Positions 8,770 through 16,884 of a stretch of 53,084 nt of DNA are shown piece after piece. The notes below the pieces were generated by a model, which did not search any database, had not been told where the DNA came from, and saw only the letters and a program-made list of their open reading frames with translations. Every line of letters starts with the position of its first letter. Positions within the stretch are counted from its first letter, which is position 1. This DNA is from Desulfobacterales bacterium (lineage in GTDB: Bacteria > Desulfobacterota > Desulfobacteria > Desulfobacterales > SpSt-501). The position numbers were made by a program, and so were the translations under genes. The DNA lies in contig JAUQXK010000041.1 in NCBI GenBank assembly GCA_030834695.1, positions 1-53,084 of the forward strand, read 5' to 3'.

Positions 8770-10089
8770 TCACTTGCCGCTTTCCGGGTGAAACACGTTG
8801 ATTTCTCTCAAATCTTCACCCAGGTAAGTCCGTTCGTTCGGGCCGAGAACGCCCAACGCAAGGCAAATAAGGGTCCACAGGTGAACGACAGGGTACCCGC
8901 CGCCGAAATGCTCGCTCAATTCATGGATCTGGGCATGGCAGTTGTGGCAGCCTGCGATGCAGTAGCCCGCTCCGGTGGCCTTGATCTGTTCGTCCTTCAG
9001 CTTGCCGAAGGCCAGACGCTGCTCCTTGAAGCCGGACTGCAGGAAACCGCCTCCCCCGCCGCAGCAGTAGTTGTTGGAGCGGTTCGGCTGCATGTCGATG
9101 AAGTTCTCTTCGCCGACCACCGCTTTGACCACATAGCGCAGGTCTTCGGCGATCGGGTCCCCGTAGGCCTTTCTAACGATCTGACAGGGGTCCTGCACGG
9201 TGAACTTGATCTTCAGGTCCCGGTTCCAGTCGGAGTTGACCTTGAGCCGTCCCTCGCGGATCCACTTGGCGTAGTATTCATAGATGTTCTTGACCACGAA
9301 CTTGTGCTCGATGTTGAACTTTTTCAGTCCCTCCAGGACCGAGAAGGTGACGTGCCCTCACTCGGTGTTGAGAAAGACCTTGCACCCCAGTTCGTCCGCC
9401 TGTTGGGCCGCCGTGCTGGTTATATGTTTCCAGGCTTCGCTGTCGCCGAGGAACATGCAGTAGTTCTCCCCGCCCCAGCCCTTGGATCCATACGTCCAGT
9501 CAACCCCGGCCAGGTGCAGGATTTTCCACAAGGGTACCATTTCATCCGGTTCCGTAACCGGCTCTCTTGAATTTTGATTCAAAATGAATTCGGCACCGAC
9601 TTTATCAACGGGGGCCTGCATCTCTGCGAATTCCGGCTGGGCTTCCCGGTATTCCTCCAGCACATCCCCCACGACAAATTCGAAATCTTCAGGGGATGCG
9701 CCCATGGCGCTGCAGCTGGCGTTGCGGAGTGCCATGTCGCAGGAGCCCAAGATGCCCTTGGGCCGCTTTTCCCGGGGCCAGCTGGCACGCGCGTTGTAGA
9801 CCAGCCGCGGGATGTCGATTTTCATGGGGCAGACATAAATGCAGCGCTGGCACTGGGTGCACATCCACACCCAATTGGAGCTCAGGATCTCCTCGTCCAT
9901 GCCGAGTGCGGCCATGCGCAGGAACTTCCGCGGGTCCATGCCCTCCAGCCCCGTGGCCGGACAGCCCGAGGAGCAGGCCCCGCAGGTCAGGCATAGGTTC
10001 AAGTTGCCGCCGTCCGGCAGCAGCTGCCTGACCTGGTCCATGAAGGTCGATCGCTTTTTCCCTCCCAACCGAATCACCGTTTCATCCAT
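8770..10089 (-). CDS. Selenocysteine-containing HdrD-like Fe-S oxidoreductase (two-cluster plus CCG domain); TGA at 9358-9360 read as Sec
   Basis: 439 residues if codon 244 (TGA) is Sec. The start at 10089 has GAAGGAGG. Residues ~30-90 hold an HdrC-type pair of cluster motifs (CLTCGACSSGCP, CTQCQRCIYVCP). The second half is HdrB/HdrD-like, with DPCQ, then YCCGGGGGF and CIAGCHNCH, a complete CCG half-domain that in heterodisulfide reductase binds a non-cubane [4Fe-4S] cluster. Just before it the frame reads LNTE-U-GHVT, where relatives have ECGH. The frame continues for 195 codons after the TGA with the catalytic cysteines all on the far side, so termination would leave half an enzyme. A hairpin with a GGU loop start follows. 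It is second in a sigma-54-driven operon after the PilZ gene. The partner and substrate are unknown; disulfide or persulfide reduction is plausible. Confidence 0.87.
9329..9347 (-). promoter_or_regulatory. Candidate SECIS hairpin for Sec at 9358-9360
   Basis: After the UGA, UUCUC (9345-9341) can pair with GAGGG (9333-9329) around the loop GGUCCUG. The loop starts 18 bases downstream of the UGA, and its GGUC resembles the E. coli fdhF loop AGGUCU. An alternative pairing, CCUUC with GGAGG, shares the same loop core. The stem includes G-U pairs and is weaker than the one at 1318. Confidence 0.6.
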
Positions 10090-10215
10090 CGTGGTTCCTC
10101 CTTCTCGGGGTTGCTGATTATTTCGAATCCGCGACTAGTTCATTCGCATTAGATGTCCATAGCGCCTCCGGTGGAGCTGTAGCATGGCCATTTCATTCGG
10201 AGTGACGGATACGCT

Positions 10216-10590
10216 TCAATAATACGAATAGTACCGAATTCCGATGCGAAATCGCCGCACGGGGCCCTGCTTCAGGGCCCGGCACCACTTCACCTCGCCC
10301 AGTGCCGTCGTTCGGAAGCAATGGCAAACGGCGCTTTCCGGTGCTGCGGCAAGGCGTTCATCAACGCGCAGATGAAGACTCGTCCCCGGCAGGATACACT
10401 GGCAGGTCTCCGCGCAAACGCCGTCCGGACTGTAGTTGACCATACGGGCTTGAAAAATCGTGTCCTGGTTGAACACGGAGAGGGTCAACGGCAGGCTCTG
10501 CGCATGCCTGCAGATCCTGCGCCTTTCCTCTGTTTGGGTGATGACTCGCAGCCCGTCGTCCCCATCGGCGAGAGAATCTGGAGCGATCAT
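10216..10590 (-). CDS. PilZ-domain protein
   Basis: 124 residues; the start at 10590 follows GGGGAGG. It has an RRRICRH-type N-terminal basic motif, then a NYSPDGVCAET segment resembling the D/N-x-S-x-x-G part of PilZ domains, and beta strands ending in GIRYY. PilZ domains bind cyclic di-GMP, although the degenerate motif (DGVCAE) makes binding uncertain. It is the first gene of the sigma-54 operon that continues into the seleno-HdrD gene 126 bases later; no promoter was found in that gap. It could couple the redox enzyme to a second messenger or surface state. Confidence 0.68.
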   Translation of the reverse strand: MIAPDSLADGDDGLRVITQTEERRRICRHAQSLPLTLSVFNQDTIFQARMVNYSPDGVCAETCQCILPGTSLHLRVDERLAAAPESAVCHCFRTTALGEVKWCRALKQGPVRRFRIGIRYYSYY

Positions 10591-10658
10591 GGTGCCTCCC
10601 CACGACTTCGCAATAAGTTACGGCCCGGCGTTAAGATGCAGCTATCTGCCCGCATCTT

Positions 10659-10674
10659 CGCAAGGGGCATGCCA
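10659..10674 (-). promoter_or_regulatory. Sigma-54 promoter of the PilZ/seleno-HdrD operon
   Basis: The minus strand reads TGGCATGCCCCTTGCG, with GG and GC ten bases apart as required for -24/-12 recognition. Predicted start near 10647, leaving a leader of about 57 bases before the PilZ gene. The activator gene at 10800-12161 is immediately upstream on the same strand. Confidence 0.82.
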
Positions 10675-10799
10675 TGATGGCTAAAACGGTCGCTTAAAAG
10701 CATATTAATTTTAATTTCGATGGGTTGAAGTGTTCGAAGAGACGCAGACGGGACGGGGAAAAACGGCTGGGAATCAGTCTAACATTGCAAAGCGCAAGA

Positions 10800-12161
10800 C
10801 TACTTGCGGCGGTTGCGGCCGTCGGTTTCGGGTACGTCCACCTTGAGACGCTTGATTTTTCGATACAGAGTGCTGGCGTCGATGCCCAGATCATTGGCCG
10901 CCTTGCGTCGGTTGCCCTGGTGGCGCCGGAGGACTTCGGTGATCATCAGGGCTTCCATGGCTTGGAGGCTCATGGGACTGAAGCTTTCCGAAGGGCCGGC
11001 GGCCGCCGGCCGCAGCTCGGGCGGCAGGTGGTGCAGTTCTACGATGCCGCCCCGGCACAACACAAACGCCTGCTCGATAATGTTCTCCAGCTCGCGGACA
11101 TTGCCCGGGAAGTCGTGCTCCATCAGGCGGGCCAAAGCCTCCAGCGACACCCCGGCGATGTCCTTGTTCTGCAGGCGGTTGAACTTGGCCACGATGTGAT
11201 CGATCAACAGCGGAATGTCTTCTCTGCGCTGCTTCAAGCTCGGCAGCTGCATGTGAACGACGTGAATGCGATAGAAAAGATCGTCGCGGAACTTTCCTCC
11301 CCGGACGAGTTTGGCGAGGTCTTTGTTGGTGGCCGCCACCACGCGGACATCCACCGGGATCGCCCGGACCGATCCCAGCGGCTCCACCTGCCGTTCCTGC
11401 AGAACCCTCAACAGCCGCACCTGCAGGGCCGCTGAAATATCGCCGATCTCGTCCAGGAAAATCGTGCCGCCCTCGGCCAGGACGAAGCGGCCGGCCTTGT
11501 CGCGCCGGGCGTCGGTGAACGCTCCGGCCTTGTAGCCGAAAAGCTCGCTCTCCAGCAGCGTGTCCGGCAACGCCGCGCAGTTCACGGCAATGAACGGTTT
11601 TTTTCGACGCGGCGAAAGATTGTGGATCGCACGCGCAAACAACTCCTTGCCGGTTCCGCTGGGGCCTTCGATCAGCACATTGCTGCGGCTGGCCGCGATT
11701 TGCGGCAGCAGCTCAAACAGGCGCATCATGGCCGGACTGCGCCCGACGATGTCTTCAAAGGTGTACCGGCTGCGGAGTTGCTTCTGGAGCTGTTCGACCA
11801 GGCTGAGGTCCTGAAACGTTTCCACCCCGCCGATGACCTTGTGGTCGTCATCCTTCAAAATGGCGGTGGAAATACGGATCGGTACGCGCCGGCCTTGCTG
11901 GTTGATGATGTGGGCCGTGGCATTCACGACCGGTTTGCCGGTCTCAAAGGTTTTTCTCAGCGCACAGTCCTTTTCACAAATGCTAGCGTGAAACACGTCG
12001 CAGCAGGCTTTGCCGATGGCATCCTTGCGCACGACACCGGTGATCCGCTCGGCCGCCCGGTTGAATGCGGTGATGCGCCATTGCGGGTCCACCGTAAACA
12101 CCCCTTCGTTGATCGAATCCAGGATGACATCCTGCCTGCGTCCCATGATGGCGTCCTTCAT
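10800..12161 (-). CDS. Sigma-54-dependent transcriptional activator with PAS domain
   Basis: 453 residues from the ATG at 12161 (GGGAGCG upstream); in-frame starts up to 12233 are possible but have weaker ribosome-binding sites. A PAS domain (~5-115) carries the cysteine set ACCDVF-x3-IC-x3-C. The AAA+ domain has Walker A GPSGTGKE, and its loop reads GAFTDA instead of GAFTGA. A Fis-type helix-turn-helix ends the protein. The Gly-to-Asp change lies in the loop that touches sigma-54; variants of this kind occur in the family, so loss of function should not be assumed. It is flanked by two sigma-54 promoters, one at 10659 on its own strand downstream and one at 12350 facing away upstream, and probably controls both. 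Confidence 0.92.
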   Translation of the reverse strand: MKDAIMGRRQDVILDSINEGVFTVDPQWRITAFNRAAERITGVVRKDAIGKACCDVFHASICEKDCALRKTFETGKPVVNATAHIINQQGRRVPIRISTAILKDDDHKVIGGVETFQDLSLVEQLQKQLRSRYTFEDIVGRSPAMMRLFELLPQIAASRSNVLIEGPSGTGKELFARAIHNLSPRRKKPFIAVNCAALPDTLLESELFGYKAGAFTDARRDKAGRFVLAEGGTIFLDEIGDISAALQVRLLRVLQERQVEPLGSVRAIPVDVRVVAATNKDLAKLVRGGKFRDDLFYRIHVVHMQLPSLKQRREDIPLLIDHIVAKFNRLQNKDIAGVSLEALARLMEHDFPGNVRELENIIEQAFVLCRGGIVELHHLPPELRPAAAGPSESFSPMSLQAMEALMITEVLRRHQGNRRKAANDLGIDASTLYRKIKRLKVDVPETDGRNRRK

Positions 12162-12349
12162 CCACGCTCCCGTGCAGCTATGAGGGCAATCTTTCCAAAA
12201 ATGCATCCGGTCATGGAGGTCTGAATCGTGCACCTTGCATCTAAGTTAGCCCTTAATATTTGCATATTGCATTGTTTGCGTCAATGCCATTTCCTGCCTC
12301 AGATCACTTAAATTGCCTTTTTCAATGAGTTGGCCACTGCGGGACCAAT

Positions 12350-12365
12350 TGGCATGACGATTGCT
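12350..12365 (+). promoter_or_regulatory. Sigma-54 promoter of the NifX/radical-SAM/Mrp operon
   Basis: TGGCATGACGATTGCT is a near-perfect -24/-12 element. Predicted start near 12376, only about three bases before the ATG at 12379, so the mRNA would be almost leaderless. TTGCAT occurs three times upstream (12235, 12260, 12267) and could be part of an activator site. Confidence 0.85.
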
Positions 12366-12378
12366 CACATTGGTGCTC

Positions 12379-12783
12379 ATGAAGGTCGCGATGGCTCATT
12401 GGCAGGGCCGCGTCTCGCCCGTTTTCGATGTGGCGGATCGTTTATTGCTGCTTGACGTCCAAGACGGCCGGGAAGTGCACCGGGAAAGTCTGCGCCTGAA
12501 CAGCCGCGATTCATTTGATCGCGCAAAGGAACTGGTTGAACTGGGGGTGGACGTGCTGCTTTGCGGGGCCGTCTCCCTGACTTTAGAAAAAGCCGTGATC
12601 GGCGCCGGCATCCGGGTGATCGGATTTCTCGGCGGCGAACTGGAAAACGTCATTACCGGTTTTCTCAATGGAAGTTTGAATGATGGGCGGACTCAGAATG
12701 CAAACCGCATCGGGAAGCGATCCGACCTTGGATCGAAAAACACGAGAAGACTGTCCGCGCGCGGATCCGGCCTGCGTCGTTGA
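12379..12783 (+). CDS. NifX-family (dinitrogenase cofactor-binding fold) protein
   Basis: 134 residues. The start MKVAMAHWQGRVSPVFDVA fits the usual beginning of this family; an internal ATG at 12391 has a better-spaced AAGGT. The fold pattern is SPVFD, strand LLLLDV, then LVELGVDVLLCGAVS and a helix, ending near residue 100. The last ~30 residues are basic and look disordered. It probably carries or protects a metal-cluster intermediate. It is the first gene of an operon with a second NifX protein, a radical-SAM enzyme and an Mrp-type ATPase. The start is almost at the predicted transcription start. Confidence 0.78.
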   Translation: MKVAMAHWQGRVSPVFDVADRLLLLDVQDGREVHRESLRLNSRDSFDRAKELVELGVDVLLCGAVSLTLEKAVIGAGIRVIGFLGGELENVITGFLNGSLNDGRTQNANRIGKRSDLGSKNTRRLSARGSGLRR

Positions 12784-12817
12784 ACCAAAACACGAGATGC
12801 ATGAAAGGTGGATGCCC

Positions 12818-13468
12818 ATGAAAATCGCCGTCAGTGCCGCTGGCCCTTCGCTCGATGATCTGGTAGACCCCCGCTTCGGTCGGTGCGCCTGCTTTTTGAT
12901 CGTTGATAGCGGTACCCTTGAATTCGAGGTGATCGACAATTCCAGCAAAAACCTGAGCGGCGGCGCCGGGATCGAAGCCGCCCAGCGCATCGCGGACCAG
13001 GGCGTGAGCCACGTTCTTACGGGCGCCTGCGGGCCGAATGCCGAGAAGGTGCTCAGAGCCGCCGGTATTGCGATTGTCGACGGCTGCACAGGCACGGTGC
13101 GCGGGGCCATCGATCGGCTTCGTTCGGGGGCGGCTCCTTCCGTTCGACAACAGGCCGGCAGCGGCCGGCCGGGGGCAGGTGCTCTCCCGCAGCCGTCTTC
13201 GGGTAAGGTTGCCGCGGAGCGCTCCCCGCAGGGGTTTGGCGGACGCGGGTCCGGGAGAGGAATGGGCCGAGGGCGCGGCATGGGGCGACGTTGCGGAATG
13301 GGTGCCGGAGCCGGAGCGCGTGGCGAGCCGCCGCGCAGTGCGGCCGCCCCTGAAAGCGCCGTTGTCCGCTTGAAAAACGATGTGGAGCATCTTCGGCAGC
13401 AGCTGTACGAAAAGACACAGCGCATCCTGCAGCTTGAGGCCAAAGACCCCAAACGCCGCTCCAACTGA
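12818..13468 (+). CDS. NifX-family protein with Gly/Arg-rich linker and C-terminal coiled coil (DUF5320-like)
   Basis: 216 residues from the ATG at 12818, six bases after AGGTGG. Residues ~1-105 are NifX-like (LVDPRFGRCACFLIVD, GGAGIEAAQ, VLTGACGPNAEKVL). A linker rich in Gly, Arg and Met (FGGRGSGRGMGRGRGMG) follows, then a heptad-like helix (VVRLKNDVEHLRQQLYEK). The linker and coiled coil look like the small DUF5320 protein encoded separately at 46860, so this appears to be a fusion of two proteins that elsewhere are neighbours. The role is probably cluster carrying with oligomerisation through the coiled coil. It lies 35 bases after the first NifX gene. Confidence 0.76.
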   Translation: MKIAVSAAGPSLDDLVDPRFGRCACFLIVDSGTLEFEVIDNSSKNLSGGAGIEAAQRIADQGVSHVLTGACGPNAEKVLRAAGIAIVDGCTGTVRGAIDRLRSGAAPSVRQQAGSGRPGAGALPQPSSGKVAAERSPQGFGGRGSGRGMGRGRGMGRRCGMGAGAGARGEPPRSAAAPESAVVRLKNDVEHLRQQLYEKTQRILQLEAKDPKRRSN

Positions 13469-13509
13469 TGGCCGTAAGCGTTTCTGCTCGGCCCTCGGGA
13501 TGATCTTCC

Positions 13510-14478
13510 ATGGTATCGACGGATTGGAAATACGTGTATGGGCCGGTGGCGTCGCGGCGGCTGGGCCGCTCGCTCGGGGTGGACCTGGTCCCGTTCAAGA
13601 CCTGCACGTATGACTGCGTTTACTGCCAGCTCGGGCGCACCACCTGCCAGACGACCCTGCGCAGCGAGTACGTTCCTGCGGACAAGGTTCTGGCCGAACT
13701 GAAGACGAAGCTGGCTCTCGGACCGAAGCCGGATTACATCAGCTTGGCCGGCTCTGGTGAACCGACCCTGCACGCCCGTATCGGCGATCTGATCGATGGC
13801 ATAAAGCTCCTGACACGGGTGCCCGTGGCCGTTCTGACCAGCGGATCACTGCTGTGGGTGCCCGACGTTCAGGAGGCCCTGATGGAGGCGGACCTTGTCA
13901 TGCCTTCTCTCGATGCCGGCGACGAAGCTATGTTTCAGCGCGTCAATCGGCCGCACCGGGAGATTCCGTTTCAGGTGATGGTGGACGGCCTGGCCGACTT
14001 TACGGCTCGATTTCGAAAGCTGGTGTGGCTGGAGGTGCTTCTGGTTGAGGACCTCACCGGGAGCGAAAAGGAAGTGGAAAAAATTGCGGCTTTGACCCGA
14101 CGCATCCGGCCGGGCCGGGTCCAGCTGAACACCGTGTCCCGCCCGGCCGCGGAGGCGTGTGTCCGCGCGGTTCCCGTCGAGCGGTTATCGGCTTTGTCCA
14201 GGCTCTTCCCGAAGGCGGTGGAAGTCATCAGCGACTCGCCCTCGCAAAACCCGCTACCGACGGGTCTGGCCGCGGTGACCGATCAAGAGATTCTGGACCT
14301 GTTGGCGCGACGCCCCTGCACCGCGCCGGGCGTCGCCGCCGGTTTGAACCTCCATCTCCAAGAGGCCACCAAACGCCTGCACGCCCTGATGAAAGCGGGG
14401 AAGATAGCCGTTTTGCGAAAGGACGACGACCTCTTCTACCAGGTGCCGATGGCGCCTGCAGATCAAGATTCCTACTGA
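13510..14478 (+). CDS. Radical SAM enzyme
   Basis: 322 residues with the radical-SAM cluster motif CTYDCVYC near residue 31-38, and GSGEPTL in the SAM-binding region. The N-terminus (YGPVASRRLGRSLGVD) is typical of a stand-alone group of radical-SAM proteins often found near MinD/Mrp-type ATPases. The C-terminal ~70 residues form a winged-helix-like region (LLARRPCTAPGVAAGL). The substrate is unknown. Its position between NifX-family proteins and an Mrp ATPase suggests a step in metallocofactor or protein maturation. It lies 41 bases after the NifX-coiled coil gene. Confidence 0.85.
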   Translation: MVSTDWKYVYGPVASRRLGRSLGVDLVPFKTCTYDCVYCQLGRTTCQTTLRSEYVPADKVLAELKTKLALGPKPDYISLAGSGEPTLHARIGDLIDGIKLLTRVPVAVLTSGSLLWVPDVQEALMEADLVMPSLDAGDEAMFQRVNRPHREIPFQVMVDGLADFTARFRKLVWLEVLLVEDLTGSEKEVEKIAALTRRIRPGRVQLNTVSRPAAEACVRAVPVERLSALSRLFPKAVEVISDSPSQNPLPTGLAAVTDQEILDLLARRPCTAPGVAAGLNLHLQEATKRLHALMKAGKIAVLRKDDDLFYQVPMAPADQDSY

Positions 14479-14501
14479 ATCCCAATGACCAAGGAGCGAA
14501 T

Positions 14502-15395
14502 ATGACCTCTCGTCCCAAATCAGACCCGCCCGGCCCCGCCTGCCGCACCTGCAGCAAGACCGATTGCTCGGCCGGACAGCGCCGCCCGGATGAAAACGAT
14601 GCGGACTTCGCGGACCGCCAGAAACTGGAGTCGCGGCTCTGCCGCATCCGGCATAAAATCGTGGTGCTTTCGGGCAAGGGCGGCGTCGGCAAGAGCACGG
14701 TAGCCGTCAACCTGGCGGTGGCGTTGATGATGTCGGGCCGGCGGGTGGGTCTGCTGGATGTGGACATCCACGGCCCCAGCATACCGACCATGCTGGGGCT
14801 GGAGGGTCATATCCTGGGCGGCAGCGACGGCGAGATCGCCCCGGCGGACGTGGAAGGCCTGAAAGTCATCTCGATCGGCCTGTTTTTGCATTCCCCGGAC
14901 GATGCCATCATCTGGCGCGGTCCGCTGAAAATGGGGGCCATCAAGCAGTTCCTCAAGGATGTGGCTTGGGGAGACCTGGACTTTCTCGTGATCGACTCCC
15001 CGCCGGGCACCGGCGATGAGCCGCTCTCGGTGTGCCAGCTGATCGGCCGGTTGGACGGGGCGGTGATCGTCACGACGCCCCAGCGGGTCGCGGCGGTGGA
15101 CGTGCGCAAATCCATCACGTTCTGCCGCCAGCTGCATGTGCCGGTGCTCGGGGTCGTCGAAAACATGAATGGCTTCGCCTGCCCGAAATGCGGGGAGATT
15201 ACATCCGTCTTCCGGTCCGGAGGCGGAAAGTCTATCGCCAATGACATGGGAGTGCCCTTCCTCGGTTCGATCCCGCTGGACCCTCAGATCGGCGAAGCCT
15301 GCGACAGCGGCCAGGCGTTCGTGCGCCGCTACGCCGTATCCCCCACGGCGGCCCTGATGCGCACCATCATCCAGCCGATTGAAGCGCTGTCATAG
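14502..15395 (+). CDS. mrp: Mrp/NBP35-type P-loop ATPase (Fe-S cluster carrier)
   Basis: 297 residues; the ATG at 14502 follows AAGGAG. An N-terminal Cys-containing tail (CRTCSKTDC) is followed by the deviant Walker A GKGGVGKST near residue 57, the switch region DVDIHGPSIP, and a CPKC pair near residue 227 that in Mrp/NBP35 dimers bridges an Fe-S cluster. Proteins of this class load and transfer [4Fe-4S] clusters with ATP. It is the last gene of the sigma-54-driven NifX/radical-SAM operon, where it could supply clusters to the radical-SAM enzyme or pass on its product. Confidence 0.9.
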   Translation: MTSRPKSDPPGPACRTCSKTDCSAGQRRPDENDADFADRQKLESRLCRIRHKIVVLSGKGGVGKSTVAVNLAVALMMSGRRVGLLDVDIHGPSIPTMLGLEGHILGGSDGEIAPADVEGLKVISIGLFLHSPDDAIIWRGPLKMGAIKQFLKDVAWGDLDFLVIDSPPGTGDEPLSVCQLIGRLDGAVIVTTPQRVAAVDVRKSITFCRQLHVPVLGVVENMNGFACPKCGEITSVFRSGGGKSIANDMGVPFLGSIPLDPQIGEACDSGQAFVRRYAVSPTAALMRTIIQPIEALS

Positions 15396-15508
15396 ACGAA
15401 GTCAACAGCAGACCCCAGATCATTTCCAAACCGACCGTAAGTGATGTTGTCGGAAGAATAATGATGGGAGGAGCGCATTGAATTTTGCTGTTCGTGCCCT
15501 GCTGAAAT

Positions 15509-16327
15509 CTAGACAGTCACGGCCGGCATAACCATCACGTCCATTTCAACCCGTTCCACACCCGGTATGCCTCTGATGACTTGCTCTATGCGCTCGCTGT
15601 CCTCGTACTTGTAAATCAGGCCCGAGATGTGCACGATTCCTTTTTCGATCACCTCCACCCTTGCCCCCATCGGCTGAAGGTCGCGTTCCATCAGCGCTGC
15701 TTCAACCCTTTTGGTCTGGGAAAAGCGTTCCATGGCATCTATCGCGTAAATCGTGCAGGCCTTCACCTCGGGCGATCGAGCGGTTGCAACGATGGTCTGT
15801 GATGCCCTCCGTATGCCGATCTTGGCGGGGTTCACGCACAGGTCATACAACGAAGGATCTTCCCAGTCCTTGCGGAATGCGTACTGAAAAAACTCTCTGT
15901 TCTGTCGGTCGCTGTTGCGGATCATCTCTTCTGCTGCGTCTCGCGAAAATGCTCTTTTCTCCATCAAGTTAGCGATGCGCTTCTCTTTGTCGGCAGTCAC
16001 AAGGACATGCATGGCACAGCTGAAATCCTGCAGAAGTATCTGGCTTCCGTGACCGATGATGACACCTTCTCCCCGACGGGCTGCCTCGTAAATTACAGAT
16101 GCTATTAGATTCGCGTACACCTCCGGCTTGTCACCCATCAGCCGGCTGAACCAACTAGGGGCTTTTTCTTGAAACTCATCCAGTTTTCCAGCGTCAACGC
16201 CCATTCGAACCGCTTCGTCCCTGAGCCTGGCATCGTCATAAAGAGCCACGTTAAGATCGTCTGCGACGGATCTCGCCACTTCCATACCGTCGCAACCTAT
16301 GCTTTGAGTGATGGTGATCAAAGGCAT
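15509..16327 (-). CDS. Cytidylate kinase-like protein with C-terminal BON-like domain
   Basis: 272 residues from the ATG at 16327 (AGGAGG upstream). The first ~190 residues match the cytidylate-kinase-like family (ITITQSIGCDGMEVARSVA, GVIIGHGSQ, a DRQNREFFQYAF segment). The N-terminal loop lacks a plain GxxGxGKS, as is usual for this family of uncertain substrate. The last ~70 residues (ARVEVIEKGIVHISGLIYK and IPGVERVEMDVMV) resemble a BON domain, a small fold associated with membranes or ligand binding. A nucleotide or small-molecule sensing role is a guess. It is convergent with the mrp gene. Confidence 0.68.
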   Translation of the reverse strand: MPLITITQSIGCDGMEVARSVADDLNVALYDDARLRDEAVRMGVDAGKLDEFQEKAPSWFSRLMGDKPEVYANLIASVIYEAARRGEGVIIGHGSQILLQDFSCAMHVLVTADKEKRIANLMEKRAFSRDAAEEMIRNSDRQNREFFQYAFRKDWEDPSLYDLCVNPAKIGIRRASQTIVATARSPEVKACTIYAIDAMERFSQTKRVEAALMERDLQPMGARVEVIEKGIVHISGLIYKYEDSERIEQVIRGIPGVERVEMDVMVMPAVTV

Positions 16328-16357
16328 GTTGGCCTCCTGTGTATCGCCCTGTGCCAT

Positions 16358-16884
16358 AGTTGATTAAGGGACAGCATCCTCGACTGCCACCCCAACCCGT
16401 TCAAAATAAGGAATGCAAGCGATCTTGACTCCTCGTCCCGCCCTTATTTGTTTGTCTTTTCCTCGGCTCAGGCGGATAGAATTTGGTCAGGGGTGAGTCG
16501 CAGGGTTTGCTTCCTTTTTGATACCTTCGGCCCTGCGGAGTGGGGAGCAGAAACAGCTTGGTTTGCCTATTCGCCCAGATGAAATTTAGTGATGGTTATG
16601 GCAAAGAAGTTTGCCCTTTTATTGCGGCTGTCAAGCAGCACATTGCAGCCAGTTGTAATTACTATGACCGGCAGCGATATACGCAAAGACCGTCATGCCG
16701 GGCTTGATAAGCCTGCCCCGTACCACGATACGGGGGCATCCACTCCCGCTCTGGATTCCGGCTTTCGCCGGAATGACAAATCTTGGCATATTTAATAGCC
16801 GAAGTAATAAGATGATATTTTTAAAATGTGGGTGCCTGCATCATTATCAAGGCCTCATGTGTAACAGGATTTAGCGGTGCCTGA
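16358..16884. other. Gene-free stretch with one dispersed repeat
   Basis: No reading frame here has a convincing ribosome-binding site or recognisable product. The only clear structure is the hairpin repeat at 16692-16777. Confidence 0.6.
16692..16777. repeat. Dispersed palindromic repeat
   Basis: Outer ends GTCATGCCGG and CCGGAATGAC are nearly complementary. The inner part ATTCCGGC-TTTC-GCCGGAAT (16755-16774) is a perfect 8-bp hairpin. Elements with an ATTCCGGC/GCCGGAAT core are common as intergenic repeats in many bacteria (recalled knowledge). Confidence 0.65.

Noticed and set aside
8698-9570. Plus-strand open frame opposite the seleno-HdrD gene
   Set aside because: Its translation has no recognisable domain, while the opposite strand carries the cluster motifs.
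13510-15395. A nitrogenase-cofactor (nif) cluster reading of the NifX/radical-SAM/Mrp operon
   Set aside because: No nifHDK or complete nifB-like gene is present, so a nitrogen-fixation role is not supported.
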